Shown here: piece after piece, positions 25,544 to 35,158 of the stretch | How positions within the stretch are numbered: the first letter of the stretch is position 1 | Layout: every line of letters starts with the position of its first letter | NCBI GenBank assembly: GCA_035549015.1 | Contig: DASZRW010000045.1 | Location: forward strand, 1 to 64,000 | Origin: JAFDZV01 sp035549015 | GTDB lineage: Bacteria > Bacteroidota > Ignavibacteria > OLB7 | Direction of reading: 5' to 3' | Length of the DNA stretch: 64,000 nucleotides | Made by a program: the position numbers and the translations under genes | The notes under the pieces: model-generated | What the model saw: only the letters and a program-made list of their open reading frames with translations | Told to the model about the DNA's origin: nothing | Database searches by the model: none

Positions 25544-28171
25544 CTAGTGCACCACGGAGAGCGTCTGGCTCCTGGATCCGGCGGAGCCGGTCAGGCGGAG
25601 ATAGTACGCTCCGGCGGCGAGATCGGCGGTGCCGATCCGCGAGATGGTTGCAGTCGCCGCGAACCGGTCGGTGATCGTCCGCACGATACGTCCGGCGGCG
25701 TCCGCCACCGTCAGTGTGTACGGCTGCCCCTCCTCACCCGGCATCGGTGCGATGAAGAGTGAGGCTTCACCATGCGCGGGGTTCGGCATCACCGCGAACG
25801 ATGACGCGATCTCCTTCTCTCCCGGCACCGCGCTCGGCCCAACGATATTCGCCAGCAGCCAGATCGTATCCTGGCGATACTTGGTGAAGTTCTCCGTCTC
25901 GATCTGGTTCACGATCAGGAAGGCCTTCTTGTAGCCGGGCTCCGTGGCGAAGAGCGTTACCGGGAGATCGTAGGAGTCACCCGGGTTCAGATCGATCGCG
26001 TTGACGTTCACCACGAACGACGCCGCGTCCGGTCCGTCCATGTCGCCGATCACCTGCATGGCATCGCTGCCGGCATTGTGGAAGAACTCCGTGAAGTTGG
26101 TGTCGTACTTCACACTCTTCTGGCGATCGCCGAAGTTGATCGACCGAAGCGCCAGCTTGTACTGAAGCAGCGGGCCCACCTTCGCGGTTCCCTTCAGCGT
26201 CAACGAATCCAGGCCGCCTCCCTTCGAGTTGCTGTGCACCCGCAGGTAGGCAATCTTGTCGCCAACGGAAGTCGGAGCGAAGCGGAACTTGCCCGGCAGA
26301 CGAGATGCGCCGTCATCGATCTGGAACGGTGCGGTTCCCTCAACCATCTGGAATTCGAAGCGGTCCGGACCAACGATCTCGGTGCTGTCCACGCGGAGCG
26401 GAGCAGTGCCGTTGTTGGCGAAGAGCGTTGCCATGGTGGTATCCACCGTTTCACCAACGCGATGCGTCTTGAAGTCCACTTCCTTCTTGCCCCCGGCGAT
26501 GATGCCGAGAACCGGCTGCTTGTCCACGGCGAAGGCTTCGATCGTCACCACCACCGGCGGATGCAGGCCGTTGCTCTTGATGGTGAGCGTGGCCGTGGTC
26601 GGGTTCTCCGTGGTGGAGAGATAGTGGATCTTGATCTGCTTGTACTCGCCCGGCTTCAGCGTGAAGGGGAAGGTGGAGGGCTCGGTGATCGTGATGGCGT
26701 TCGCGTTCGTGCCCGCGAGCGTCTGCTCGCTCACCTCGATCTCCTGCTTGCTGTTGTTCTGGTAGAACGCATCCAGGGTCGTGTCGAGCGGCTGATTGAC
26801 GAGCGCCTTCGGGAAGTAGATCACCGTTGGATGCACGGTGAGGCGGCGCGAGAGTTCCACACAGGCCTTGGTCGGGAGATGCGCCTGCATGTAGGCGATC
26901 TGCTTCGGATGGAACACCTGTTCGGCCTGGGAGCAGTAGCTCATGATGGTGCCGAGGGTCTGCGTTACCTGTGCCGCGGAGAAGCAGGCGCCATCCTCGG
27001 CTGCGGCGCAGCGATCGATCTCGGGATTCCACGAGCAGCTGTGCGTGTGCTTCAGGCCGAAATTGTGGCCCGTTTCATGGCTGATCACACGCAGATCCTG
27101 CTGCGGATTGCTCCGGGTGATGAGGCTGTAGGCGCAGGCGATCGGCTTGTTGCAGAGCACATCCAGGAAGGCGATGCCGATGGGATTCACCCACGGCTTG
27201 CCGCTGAAGATGTGTTCGAACGCGCGGTCAACCGTCGGCTTGGACTGCAGCCAGTACTGCTGGGCCTGGTTCAGTGCGGCGTCCATCGAACCGCTTTCGG
27301 TATAGGGATAGCCGCCGGTCTGCGTGTCCCACATGTTCATATAGCTCGCGAAGATCTGGCAGCTGAAGTCACGCTCGTAGATGGCGCTCATCTGGCCGAT
27401 CAGTTCCATCATGTAATCCTGTGCGGCCTGCTTGTTGCCGGCGAAGCGATCGTGAAGGTACTCGTAGTCGGACTCGAACGCCGCCTTCACGGAGTAGAGA
27501 ATCTCATCCGCCGGATGCATCGGGGTCTGCGACATCTGGCGAAGCATCTCCTTATCGGAGGGGAGATCCGGCCCGAGCACCTTGAGCTTGTCGTCGGTGA
27601 CGCCGCATGCATCTCCCGGCAGGGAAACATCGGCAAGCGGATATGCCTGCGCGGCAAGCGTTGCGCCGTTGGCCGGCACATCCTCGTCCGTGGTGATCTC
27701 GTACGAGGTGCCGTCCACCGTTACGGTTGCGCGGATACTGTTGTCGCCGATCGAGAAGTAGGCCCAGCTCTTCTGCTGGCCTGCCACGGTTCCGCGATAC
27801 GTGCGCACGGTGGATGCCGGAAGCGGAAACACGCCGGCAGCGGTTGTGATCGTGGGCTGCACACCCGGCGCAAGCACCGAAAACTCATTCAGGTCCAGGT
27901 CCACGTTCAAGCCGCGAGAGAGGGGCACCCCGGCGAGATGGAGCTGATTGCCGGTGGCAGCTGCCCGAAACGCATTCAGATCAACCGAGAGCGGAAGGAC
28001 ATGAACGTTGGAAAATAGGTGGTCCGATTTTACGGCGGCCTTTCTCGAAGTGACCGAGAAAATGGACTGCCGGGCCTGCTGTGCCGATAGCGGTGCCGCA
28101 ATCAGGCACAGGAGCATCAGGGGGACCCACAGCATACGCAACCGAGGGTGAAGTGGTACCGGATGGCTCAT
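25544..28171 (-). CDS. T9SS-exported metzincin metalloprotease (reprolysin-like)
   Basis: 875 residues with a signal peptide ending APLSAQ. The catalytic zinc site HETGHNFGLKH is at about 366-376 and the Met-turn GTIMSYC follows, so this is an active-looking metzincin of the M12B/reprolysin-like kind. A propeptide-like region precedes it. Residues about 440-680 carry choice-of-anchor D (ASPM/SPD2-type) beta domains (PLRVDSTEIVGPDRFEF, KFRFAPTSVGDK). A Por sorting domain ends the protein (LAAGAYYLRL). It should degrade proteins at the cell surface or outside. A strong terminator follows the gene. Confidence 0.9.
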   Translation of the reverse strand: MSHPVPLHPRLRMLWVPLMLLCLIAAPLSAQQARQSIFSVTSRKAAVKSDHLFSNVHVLPLSVDLNAFRAAATGNQLHLAGVPLSRGLNVDLDLNEFSVLAPGVQPTITTAAGVFPLPASTVRTYRGTVAGQQKSWAYFSIGDNSIRATVTVDGTSYEITTDEDVPANGATLAAQAYPLADVSLPGDACGVTDDKLKVLGPDLPSDKEMLRQMSQTPMHPADEILYSVKAAFESDYEYLHDRFAGNKQAAQDYMMELIGQMSAIYERDFSCQIFASYMNMWDTQTGGYPYTESGSMDAALNQAQQYWLQSKPTVDRAFEHIFSGKPWVNPIGIAFLDVLCNKPIACAYSLITRSNPQQDLRVISHETGHNFGLKHTHSCSWNPEIDRCAAAEDGACFSAAQVTQTLGTIMSYCSQAEQVFHPKQIAYMQAHLPTKACVELSRRLTVHPTVIYFPKALVNQPLDTTLDAFYQNNSKQEIEVSEQTLAGTNANAITITEPSTFPFTLKPGEYKQIKIHYLSTTENPTTATLTIKSNGLHPPVVVTIEAFAVDKQPVLGIIAGGKKEVDFKTHRVGETVDTTMATLFANNGTAPLRVDSTEIVGPDRFEFQMVEGTAPFQIDDGASRLPGKFRFAPTSVGDKIAYLRVHSNSKGGGLDSLTLKGTAKVGPLLQYKLALRSINFGDRQKSVKYDTNFTEFFHNAGSDAMQVIGDMDGPDAASFVVNVNAIDLNPGDSYDLPVTLFATEPGYKKAFLIVNQIETENFTKYRQDTIWLLANIVGPSAVPGEKEIASSFAVMPNPAHGEASLFIAPMPGEEGQPYTLTVADAAGRIVRTITDRFAATATISRIGTADLAAGAYYLRLTGSAGSRSQTLSVVH

Positions 28172-28372
28172 GGGAGATACGTGGTTATGATGTTGTTAAG
28201 GCTTGCCGTAGAGGTTACGGCTGTGCCCACCAGATAAGGGACTGTGGGAAGTGGACACACTTTGATAAAATTCGCATAATGGAGAAGATGTGCAAGGTGA
28301 AAAGCGAATCTGCGATGTTCTGCTTCCGAGGCGGATTCGCGGAATTGCGGGGGATTCGGGGCTGAATCTCTC

Positions 28373-28380
28373 TATATTGG
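28373..28380 (+). promoter_or_regulatory. Candidate -7 promoter box
   Basis: TATATTGG, 7 of 8 to the Bacteroidota TAnnTTTG box, lies 74 bases before the TPR gene start. No well-placed TTG -33 element was found, so confidence is low. Confidence 0.35.
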
Positions 28381-28453
28381 CAATTGTTCAAGAACGCCTG
28401 CCTGCCGCGGCGTCCCTTTGGAATAACCCCGCTCAACCCTCCCCCGCATCGCG

Positions 28454-29539
28454 ATGTATCTGCTCCGCTTCCCTCTCGGCTCCCTGGTTCCGGCTCTGCT
28501 GGCCTGCTGTATGGCAACGGTGGCCACACTGCATGCTCAGCCGCGCAAGGCGATACCGCCGACGGCTGCCCAGGAGGAGTTGATCGGACAGGGCTCGCGT
28601 GCTCACGACTCCGGCGACTACAGCCGCGCAATCTCGTTGTATCGGCAGGTGCTGAACCAGAATCCCGACGTAGTGATGGCGATCTACGAGATGTCGTTCA
28701 CCTTCTTCGAATCGAAGCAGTTCGACAGCGCAGTGGCATACGCCCGGCGCGGGCTGGAATATGCATCCGATCAGGAACCGCTGCTCTATGTGACGCTCGG
28801 CTCCAGCTACGATGCACAGGGGAAGGGGGAGAAGGCCATCGAGACCTACTCGGCCGGCCTGAAGAAGCATCCGTCGTTCGCGCTGCTCCACTTCAATCTC
28901 GGCGTCACCTACTTTTCCAGACGTGAGGGAGCGCTGGCGCTGGCCAGCTTCAAGCAGGCGCTCCGTCTGGAACCAAATCATCCAGGCAGCCACTTCTGGC
29001 TGGGGCAGACCTATCAGGCGCTTGGGTACCGTATCCCCGCGGCGCTGGCCTTCTGCCGCTTTCTGATGCTGGAGCCGGCCACACGACGCTCGGAGGTTGC
29101 CGTCCACACCATCCACGAGATTATCGGCTCGCTGGTGAGCGTTGGCGGTGAGGCGAAGAATGAGATCGTGCTTCGTCCGTCCGATTCGCTTCATCTGGAA
29201 GAAGGGGACTTCCGGGGGCTGGAGTTGAAGCTCGGGATGCTGATCGGGACAAGCCGGTCCATGGGGCTCTCGAAGGAGGATGAGCCGATTACCTGGCTCG
29301 ACATCTCACAGCTCGTGGATGGCTGCGGCGACAGCGTGATTGCCGCAGGCCATGGATTCGCCGCCGCCTACTACGCGCCCTACTTCGCTCAACTCGAACA
29401 GCACGGCTTCAGCGAGGCCTTCAGCAAGTATGTCCTGATTTCGATGAATGATTCCAATACCGTTGCGTGGCTGAAGGAACACGAGGAGGATGTCAGGAGC
29501 ATGTTCCGTTGGTCTGCGGCGTATATGTGGCCCCGGTGA
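28454..29539 (+). CDS. TPR-repeat envelope protein
   Basis: A 361-residue protein with a signal peptide ending LHAQ. Residues about 45-210 hold five tetratricopeptide repeats (AHDSGDYSRAISLYRQVL, KQFDSAVAYARRGLEYA, GKGEKAIETYSAGLKKHP, REGALALASFKQALRLEPN), forming a protein-binding superhelix. The C-terminal 150 residues match no domain I know and contain a histidine-glycine-rich turn (AAGHGFAAAYYAPYF). It is transcribed alone and is convergent with the thiamine pyrophosphokinase gene. Confidence 0.82.
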   Translation: MYLLRFPLGSLVPALLACCMATVATLHAQPRKAIPPTAAQEELIGQGSRAHDSGDYSRAISLYRQVLNQNPDVVMAIYEMSFTFFESKQFDSAVAYARRGLEYASDQEPLLYVTLGSSYDAQGKGEKAIETYSAGLKKHPSFALLHFNLGVTYFSRREGALALASFKQALRLEPNHPGSHFWLGQTYQALGYRIPAALAFCRFLMLEPATRRSEVAVHTIHEIIGSLVSVGGEAKNEIVLRPSDSLHLEEGDFRGLELKLGMLIGTSRSMGLSKEDEPITWLDISQLVDGCGDSVIAAGHGFAAAYYAPYFAQLEQHGFSEAFSKYVLISMNDSNTVAWLKEHEEDVRSMFRWSAAYMWPR

Positions 29540-29570
29540 TGAAGAGTGGGGCGCGGCGTGGCCTCGCGGT

Positions 29571-30230
29571 TCATCTCATGATGCCGCGGTAGTGTACCAC
29601 CAGCAGCATTCCCTCATGCACGGTGATTGATAGTTCTTCTGCCGTCGCCCGGTTCGAGGCTCCCTCGCGTCCTCCCAGCCGCAATTCCTCTCCATCCAGT
29701 TCCCACTGAACTCCATGCGTCGTCAGCCGCGCGGATGCGAGCGGTATCAGCGAGACACGGTCGCCGGGATGTGTGCGGATACGAAGATGGTCGTGAACGA
29801 AGTAGCCGTACGATGCATCGTCCCGGATTGCAATCCGCATCGTGGCCGCATGACGGGCGAGCACGGAGAAGTTGTTCAATGCGTGATCGATCATCCCTCC
29901 CCCTGCGCCGATTACCGTTGCCTGCATCATGCCGCGCGCGGCAAGCCACGTCATCGCCTTCTCCAGATCGTTCTCCTCCTGGCTGGGCCGATGCACGAAG
30001 ATGGTGCCGGTCAGTTCCAGGCGCTCTGCTGCATCCCCCACGGAGTCCATGTCGCCGATAACCACGTCGGGATGAACACCCATCGCCAGCAACTGCGCTG
30101 CGGCCCCGTCGGTTCCCACAACCAGGGCATGCTCGCGCGCAAGCCGTGCTGCGAGCAGAGGCGAGGGGAGTACACCTGCAGCCGCCACGAGTGCTTCGCC
30201 GGCATAGCGACCGGAATCATCGGCAATCAC
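29571..30230 (-). CDS. Thiamine pyrophosphokinase
   Basis: 219 residues starting at a GTG whose last two bases are the first two of the upstream gene's TGA stop, a coupled GTGA junction; a longer frame would overlap that gene heavily. Motifs of the family: VVGTDGAAAQLL (substrate aspartate, about 37-48), HPDVVIGDMDSV (about 53-64) and SQEENDLEKAMTWL (about 83-96), then a C-terminal jelly-roll that binds thiamine (GDRVSLIPL, THGVQWEL). It makes the cofactor TPP from thiamine and ATP, the ligand of the riboswitch at 52.8 kb. Confidence 0.9.
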   Translation of the reverse strand: MIADDSGRYAGEALVAAAGVLPSPLLAARLAREHALVVGTDGAAAQLLAMGVHPDVVIGDMDSVGDAAERLELTGTIFVHRPSQEENDLEKAMTWLAARGMMQATVIGAGGGMIDHALNNFSVLARHAATMRIAIRDDASYGYFVHDHLRIRTHPGDRVSLIPLASARLTTHGVQWELDGEELRLGGREGASNRATAEELSITVHEGMLLVVHYRGIMR

Positions 30231-30952
30231 AGGCGTCCCATCGGTTCGATCGTGATATTCAGCATCTCCGGCGTATCGAACGCCGCCCGGAGATGCTTCT
30301 CGTCGCGATAGCCCCCCTCCGCCATGCGGAAGAACGGGAGCGAGTAGGAAAGGCTGCGCTGGTCGAACGGATATGGTTTGAACTGCAGCGTGTCCGCCAC
30401 GCGACGGAACTGATAGCCTGCGTAGTGCTCCGGGCGTTCCGCTCCCAGGTCGCGCCGCATACAGAACTGAAGGGAGAACCAGTCCGCCATTCGCAGATAG
30501 GAGTAGGCGCGCTCGATCGCCGGATGGTCCAGCCCAAGCGCATCGCGCAGTTCCGCGCGGAGCTGCGCGAACTCCGTGAAGAACGCCTTCCACGCGGGCT
30601 GGCGCTTGTGAGCGATCTCGTGGATCGAGTAGGCGTGATGCGTGATCAGCAATGCAACGAAGGGATCATCCTCCAGATGCAGTGCGGTGGCGCGGCGCCA
30701 GATGGTGAGCGCATCCTCGGGCTCAATGCTCGTCATGTCTGCCGGCAGGCAGGTGACCGGGTCCAGGCGCGGCATCGCGTCGAACGCGATCCATCCCACA
30801 TCATGGTGCCGTGTTGCAAGGATGATCTGATCGCGCTGGGGATCCTTGGTGAAATTGTTGTTGGACCAGTGCTCCAGCAGAAATGCCGCGAAGGCGGCGT
30901 GATCGTCCTGCCGGATCGCGATGGTTCCCTCGGGCGCGTGCTGCAGAATCAT
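30227..30952 (-). CDS. DUF3891 family protein
   Basis: 241 residues, recognised as DUF3891 by its start (QDDHAAFAAFLLEHW), the ATRHHDVGW motif and the second histidine cluster LITHHAYSIHEIAHKRQP. The arrangement of histidines and aspartates suggests an HD-like metal-binding fold, which is inference. Function is unknown. Its stop overlaps the GTG start of the thiamine pyrophosphokinase gene, so expression of the two is coupled, which may hint at a link to nucleotide or cofactor metabolism. Confidence 0.8.
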   Translation of the reverse strand: MILQHAPEGTIAIRQDDHAAFAAFLLEHWSNNNFTKDPQRDQIILATRHHDVGWIAFDAMPRLDPVTCLPADMTSIEPEDALTIWRRATALHLEDDPFVALLITHHAYSIHEIAHKRQPAWKAFFTEFAQLRAELRDALGLDHPAIERAYSYLRMADWFSLQFCMRRDLGAERPEHYAGYQFRRVADTLQFKPYPFDQRSLSYSLPFFRMAEGGYRDEKHLRAAFDTPEMLNITIEPMGRL

Positions 30953-31020
30953 ATCCTCTCCTTGATATCACTCCGTCGGATGCCTCAGAGAGACGTATGC
31001 CACGGTGCGTACGTGTTCCT

Positions 31021-31617
31021 CTACTGGGCCGATATCACACGAACGTCGAATATCAACGTTGCGTTTGGCGGAATCGTACCGGAACCGCCGCTGCCGTAGG
31101 CCATATCCGGAGGAATGATCAGCCGGCGACGGCCGCCAACCCGCATGTTCGTGGTGAGCCCATCATCCCAACCGCGGATTACCTGCCCTTTCCCCACAAC
31201 GAACTCGATCGGCTGAAACGGATAGCCCCCGCGGTCGAATCGGTTCTTCAGATCCGCAGCCTCGGCATTTGGAGGGAAGGCATAGCCGTCGCGGTTGTAC
31301 CGCCTGGCAACCGAGTCGATGGAGGTATCGAACAGGCGGCCATTGGTAAGGTAGCCGGCATAGTCCACGGACACCTTCATCCCCGGCCGTACCTCGGCGC
31401 CGGTTCCCTGCTGGTACTCGATGTAGCGCAGGCCGGTCATCAGCGTTACCGTATCGTACCGGGCCGGTGCCTGGGTCGATCCGGCGGTGCCATCCTTGGT
31501 GGCGGAGCCGGGGGTGCCGCATGCCGACAGCGCAAGAAGAACGAACGTGAGGGTCACTGCGAGATGTGGCAGAAGGAAGAACCGGCGGCGATGCGGAGTG
31601 CGGTGCTGTATGATCAC
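31021..31617 (-). CDS. FKBP-type peptidyl-prolyl isomerase lipoprotein
   Basis: I use a GTG start at 31617, giving 198 residues and a compact lipoprotein signal (HRRRFFLLPH then LALSAC). In-frame ATGs at 31662 and 31683 would give an overlong n-region; the true start is uncertain. The FKBP domain covers the C-terminal 130 residues: VSVDYAGYLTNGRLFDTS, FVVGKGQVIRGWDDGL and the end IPPNATLIFDVRVI. It catalyses proline isomerisation of exported proteins in the periplasm. An insert of about 30 residues after FDTS is longer than in minimal FKBPs. Confidence 0.85.
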   Translation of the reverse strand: MIIQHRTPHRRRFFLLPHLAVTLTFVLLALSACGTPGSATKDGTAGSTQAPARYDTVTLMTGLRYIEYQQGTGAEVRPGMKVSVDYAGYLTNGRLFDTSIDSVARRYNRDGYAFPPNAEAADLKNRFDRGGYPFQPIEFVVGKGQVIRGWDDGLTTNMRVGGRRRLIIPPDMAYGSGGSGTIPPNATLIFDVRVISAQ

Positions 31618-32056
31618 GATGAGAACCCTGAGTGACCTGGCTGGCCTGTATAACGTGGACATTCCCTGCGAACCCCACTCCATGGGGCCGGCGGGCGTGA
31701 TAAGGAATTCGTATGAATATACCCTAATGGAAGAAAACGATCAGCCGCTCCCGCCATCACGAGAAACTCAGCCCCGAGGATGCCCTGGTATCCCTCTGCA
31801 ATGACCCACCGGTGGGCGTCGCGAGCCCCGACGGATCCGGGGCGTGGCGATCGGTGCGGGCTGGTCTCGCATGGCGGGTTCGGTTCGGTACGTTGAGCGG
31901 GAGAGGTCGCGTCGTTCCCCCGCTGCGTGGGATCTCGCGAAGGCGAGCGATGAAGTTGGTGCGCACCCAATGATGGTTCTGCAGGCAGTGGCGGTTTCAC
32001 GTTGTCGGTATGAACGGTTGCTGCGCCGGGGTAATGAGTGCGGCTGCACCCACGGC
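31618..32056. other. Intergenic region between FKBP and lptD
   Basis: About 440 bases. It holds a hairpin-like GCCCCG/CGGGGC pair near 31825-31845 but no T-run. A frame crossing it (31614-32705, -) is a shadow of lptD. No gene is supported. Confidence 0.4.
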
Positions 32057-34843
32057 TCAGTAATAGATGCGCCGGATGGGTGGGATGATATCGCGCAGCT
32101 GCGGAGCCTTCGGCGCAAGATGGAAGGAGAAGCCGCGCCCGGGCCCGGCCGGTACCAGATCGAGCGTCATGAGCCAGCAGTCCAGATCCTTCGAGATATT
32201 GATCGACGGAACGAGAAAGGCGCCGGCGAGAACGTTGTACTCCGCGCTGCTGGTGATATGCAGCGTTGGGGTGAGGGCGAAGGAGAAGGTCGTGTTCAGC
32301 GTCAGAGACGGAGTGAACGTGTTGCTCAAGCGGCTGAGGTTGTAGTTGCCGGTGAACGAGACCTGCCAGGGGATGCGGAACTGATCGTTGCCGGTAACGT
32401 CCTCGCCGAAGAACTCCGGTTCGTTGAACGGGATGTGTTCGAAGTTGAAGCGCTCGCGGCGTGCCGCGGCGGAATCGCCCGCAATGGTCTGCGTAACACC
32501 GGTTGCGAAGCCCTGGTCCGTGAAGCTGGTGCCGAACGTAATGCCGGCGCTCTCCATCCGCATCAATCCCTTCCCCTTGTCGATCAGCAGTTCCGGAATC
32601 AGGTTGCCGAGAGAGTCGCGGTCGTAGAGGGAGAAGGTGGCGTTGCCGCTCACGTTCCCCAGTGGGCCCAGATCGGTCGTGGCGCCTGCATTGACGGTTG
32701 ACCACCGGAAGCTCGTGGCTGCCGCGGCATTGTACGATGTGGAGAGCGTCAGCGAGAGAAGCCGGACCTTGCGATCGGGGAGCGTATCACCCTGTGCCAC
32801 TTTCGCCTCGAAATCGTTCCGCAGCGTAAGCCCTATGCTCTGCTGCAGGCCGTTGCCGGGGATGATCCCCACGTTGCCGTCGCGTTCGAAGAGGGAGTAC
32901 TTCTCGATTGCATTCGTGCGCGGATTGAACACTTCGTCGTAGTACCCATACTTCGCCTGGCCGAAGTCCGGCACATAGTTGAGGGAGATGATTGGCGAGA
33001 ATGTATGCCGGATCGCGTTCACACCGAACAGGCGCGGCTGCACGATGCCGTAGAGGCTTGTCGATGCGCTCACACCGAAGCCGTAGGTGAACGTTGGGTA
33101 GATGCCGGGAAGGAATGTGGCGATCACCGTATCCCCCACGGCCTGCTTCACGATGCGCCGCGTGAAGATGCTGCCGCTCATGCTGATGCCCGGCTGTATC
33201 GTGAAATAGCCAAGCTTGGGAGAGAGGCTCACCGTTGGCACATACGAGAATCCGTAGCGGCGATCGTTCGTTCTGAATCCCCCTCCGGGGAGTGTGTCCT
33301 GCTTTATCCATTCGATGTTGAAGCGAGCGGAGCCGCCAACGGAGAAGTTCAGCTTGTCCATGATGCTCTCACCGGTCGGCGTGGCAAATGGCGTCCAGGA
33401 GGGAACGGAGAACTGCAGCGGCAGCGACGTGGTCTCGTTCCGGTTGAGAATGTTCTGGTCGCGACGGAAGTCCGCCGATACCGACATGCCATTACTCCAC
33501 GACGTGTTGTAGGAGAAGTTCGATCCCAGCGTTGCCGTGGTGTAGTTGTTCTGCTGTTGCGCCTGCGACAGTCCGGACTGTACCACGGAGTAGGTGTTGC
33601 GGATCGCGTTCTCGCTGGCAAAGTTGATCGTGCCGCCAAGCCTGCCGCGGCGCCCGATCTCCATCTGGTGCGTGTAGGTGAGCGTATAGTTCGTCGTGAA
33701 GTTGCTGTCCGGGTCGAACCGAGTGCGGCCGAAGGAAGTCTCGAGATCGGCCGCGTCGATCACTCCTCGCAGCCGGAAGCGCGTCGTGTTGTGGAGCGTG
33801 AAGCCTCCCTTGCTGTAGAGGTCGGCCATGAAGCGGGTATCGAAGTAGCTTCCCAGATCGAAGAAGAGTCCCAGCCCCACAAGCTGCAGTCCGCGCTGCG
33901 GGGTCTGGTCGAAGCTGGGGATGATCAGGCCGGATTGCCGGCCGTTCTGGCTGGAGAAGTAGACGCCGAAGGGGATGTAGAAGATCGGGACGTCCGCCAC
34001 ATAGAGCGCAGCCTGATCGGCAAAGATGCGATCGTTGGCAATCACCTTCATGCGCGGCGAGGCGAAATAGAAGTGCGGATGCGGCGCCTCGCAGGTGGTG
34101 TAGCGACCGTCCTGCACGAAGTAGGTGTTCTCGGCAACCTGCTTGATGCGTGCGCCATAGTAGAATCCGTCTCCCATCTTCGTCTCGGCAGCCCCCAGCG
34201 TCCCCCGCTTGTTCCTGAAGTTGTAGGTAAGGGAGTTGGCGGAGAGTTCCTGCGTGCCGTCGTGGAACACGGGAACCTCGCTGTACGTCTTCGTGGCGGA
34301 ATCGAACCGCGCCAGCGCGAACAGCTCGGAGTTGTTGAAGTCCACACGGATGTAGTTCGCGGTGAGCTTCTGCGGTCCCTTCACCAGACTCGCATCCGAG
34401 TAGAGATGCATCTGCCGTTTCTTCACATCGAACAGCATCCGGTGCGATGCGCTGTATGTCACCACCGTGTCGATGCCGGAGGAGCCGGCCGTAACACCCA
34501 CGGAATCGGTGCCGAGCGAGTCCGTATGCAGCCCCCCGAGCGAGTCCGCATGCATCGCAGCGGTCCGCAGGGAGTCCGCACGCAGCGAGTCCGTGCGGAG
34601 CGAATCGCTGTGTGCCTGCAGGCTGCGGAGGGAATCTGCCCGGAGCGAATCGTTCCTCGTGGTTGGCGTGTTGCGTCCCTTCTTCTTCCTGCCGGCCGGC
34701 TTGGTCTTGTTGCGGCTCGTGGTGTCTGCCTGCTGCGTCCTCGTTGAAGGGCTCTGTCCCAGCAACGGCGTTGCCAGGCTCGCCGCGAGAAGCGGGAGCA
34801 GCAACAGCATGAGCGGAATCAGTAGCGAACGCTTCGGCGTCAT
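32057..34843 (-). CDS. lptD: LPS-assembly protein LptD
   Basis: 928 residues from the ATG at 34843, which begins a signal peptide ending LLGQ; the longer upstream frame is not used. After a basic and a DSLR-repeat tract (about 65-116) comes an OstA/LptA-like N domain (YSDASLVKGPQKLTANYI, ELSANSLTYNFRNKRGTLG), then the LptD beta-barrel (IFYIPFGVYFSSQNGRQSGL, ADLYSKGGFTLHNTTRFR, then many aromatic-ended strands). It inserts lipopolysaccharide into the outer leaflet together with LptE. The low-complexity tract before the LptA-like domain is not part of the classical protein. Confidence 0.88.
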   Translation of the reverse strand: MTPKRSLLIPLMLLLLPLLAASLATPLLGQSPSTRTQQADTTSRNKTKPAGRKKKGRNTPTTRNDSLRADSLRSLQAHSDSLRTDSLRADSLRTAAMHADSLGGLHTDSLGTDSVGVTAGSSGIDTVVTYSASHRMLFDVKKRQMHLYSDASLVKGPQKLTANYIRVDFNNSELFALARFDSATKTYSEVPVFHDGTQELSANSLTYNFRNKRGTLGAAETKMGDGFYYGARIKQVAENTYFVQDGRYTTCEAPHPHFYFASPRMKVIANDRIFADQAALYVADVPIFYIPFGVYFSSQNGRQSGLIIPSFDQTPQRGLQLVGLGLFFDLGSYFDTRFMADLYSKGGFTLHNTTRFRLRGVIDAADLETSFGRTRFDPDSNFTTNYTLTYTHQMEIGRRGRLGGTINFASENAIRNTYSVVQSGLSQAQQQNNYTTATLGSNFSYNTSWSNGMSVSADFRRDQNILNRNETTSLPLQFSVPSWTPFATPTGESIMDKLNFSVGGSARFNIEWIKQDTLPGGGFRTNDRRYGFSYVPTVSLSPKLGYFTIQPGISMSGSIFTRRIVKQAVGDTVIATFLPGIYPTFTYGFGVSASTSLYGIVQPRLFGVNAIRHTFSPIISLNYVPDFGQAKYGYYDEVFNPRTNAIEKYSLFERDGNVGIIPGNGLQQSIGLTLRNDFEAKVAQGDTLPDRKVRLLSLTLSTSYNAAAATSFRWSTVNAGATTDLGPLGNVSGNATFSLYDRDSLGNLIPELLIDKGKGLMRMESAGITFGTSFTDQGFATGVTQTIAGDSAAARRERFNFEHIPFNEPEFFGEDVTGNDQFRIPWQVSFTGNYNLSRLSNTFTPSLTLNTTFSFALTPTLHITSSAEYNVLAGAFLVPSINISKDLDCWLMTLDLVPAGPGRGFSFHLAPKAPQLRDIIPPIRRIYY
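34496..34651 (-). repeat. DSLR-rich pentapeptide-like tract in LptD
   Basis: Codons 65-116 of lptD encode at least eight DSL-R/G-x units at five-to-seven-residue spacing (DSLRADSLRS, HSDSLRTDSLRADSLRT). The matching DNA on the minus strand is correspondingly repetitive, so copy number could vary by slippage. Confidence 0.65.
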
Positions 34844-35158
34844 TCGGAATAGATGGGATCGGAACTCGATGCGGATTGCAGCGCGGCCGGGCGCTGGGCG
34901 TATCATCCGGCACTCTCCTATCGGAACAGACACCCGCCGGTTTCCGTCGTGACATTTCCACAACGAACGGCGCGGCGCCTTCGGTACACTCGTCCGGTAT
35001 TCCTGCAGCGGGGGCGATGGAGGTCGGTGCCTGCCCTCTATTGCGTGCATGGCGCCGCATGGAACGTATCGCAGAACGATCCGGCCGCCCGCAGTTCCGT
35101 TGCCGGAATGCAGTCGGCCCGCTTCGCTCATGCCTCCGGTCCACTTCGGAGCGCCGCT
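34844..35158. other. Intergenic region upstream of lptD
   Basis: 315 bases between the lptD start and the end of the DUF4292 gene. Frames here are arginine-rich continuations of lptD or shadows. I saw no RNA gene or clear promoter box. Confidence 0.4.
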
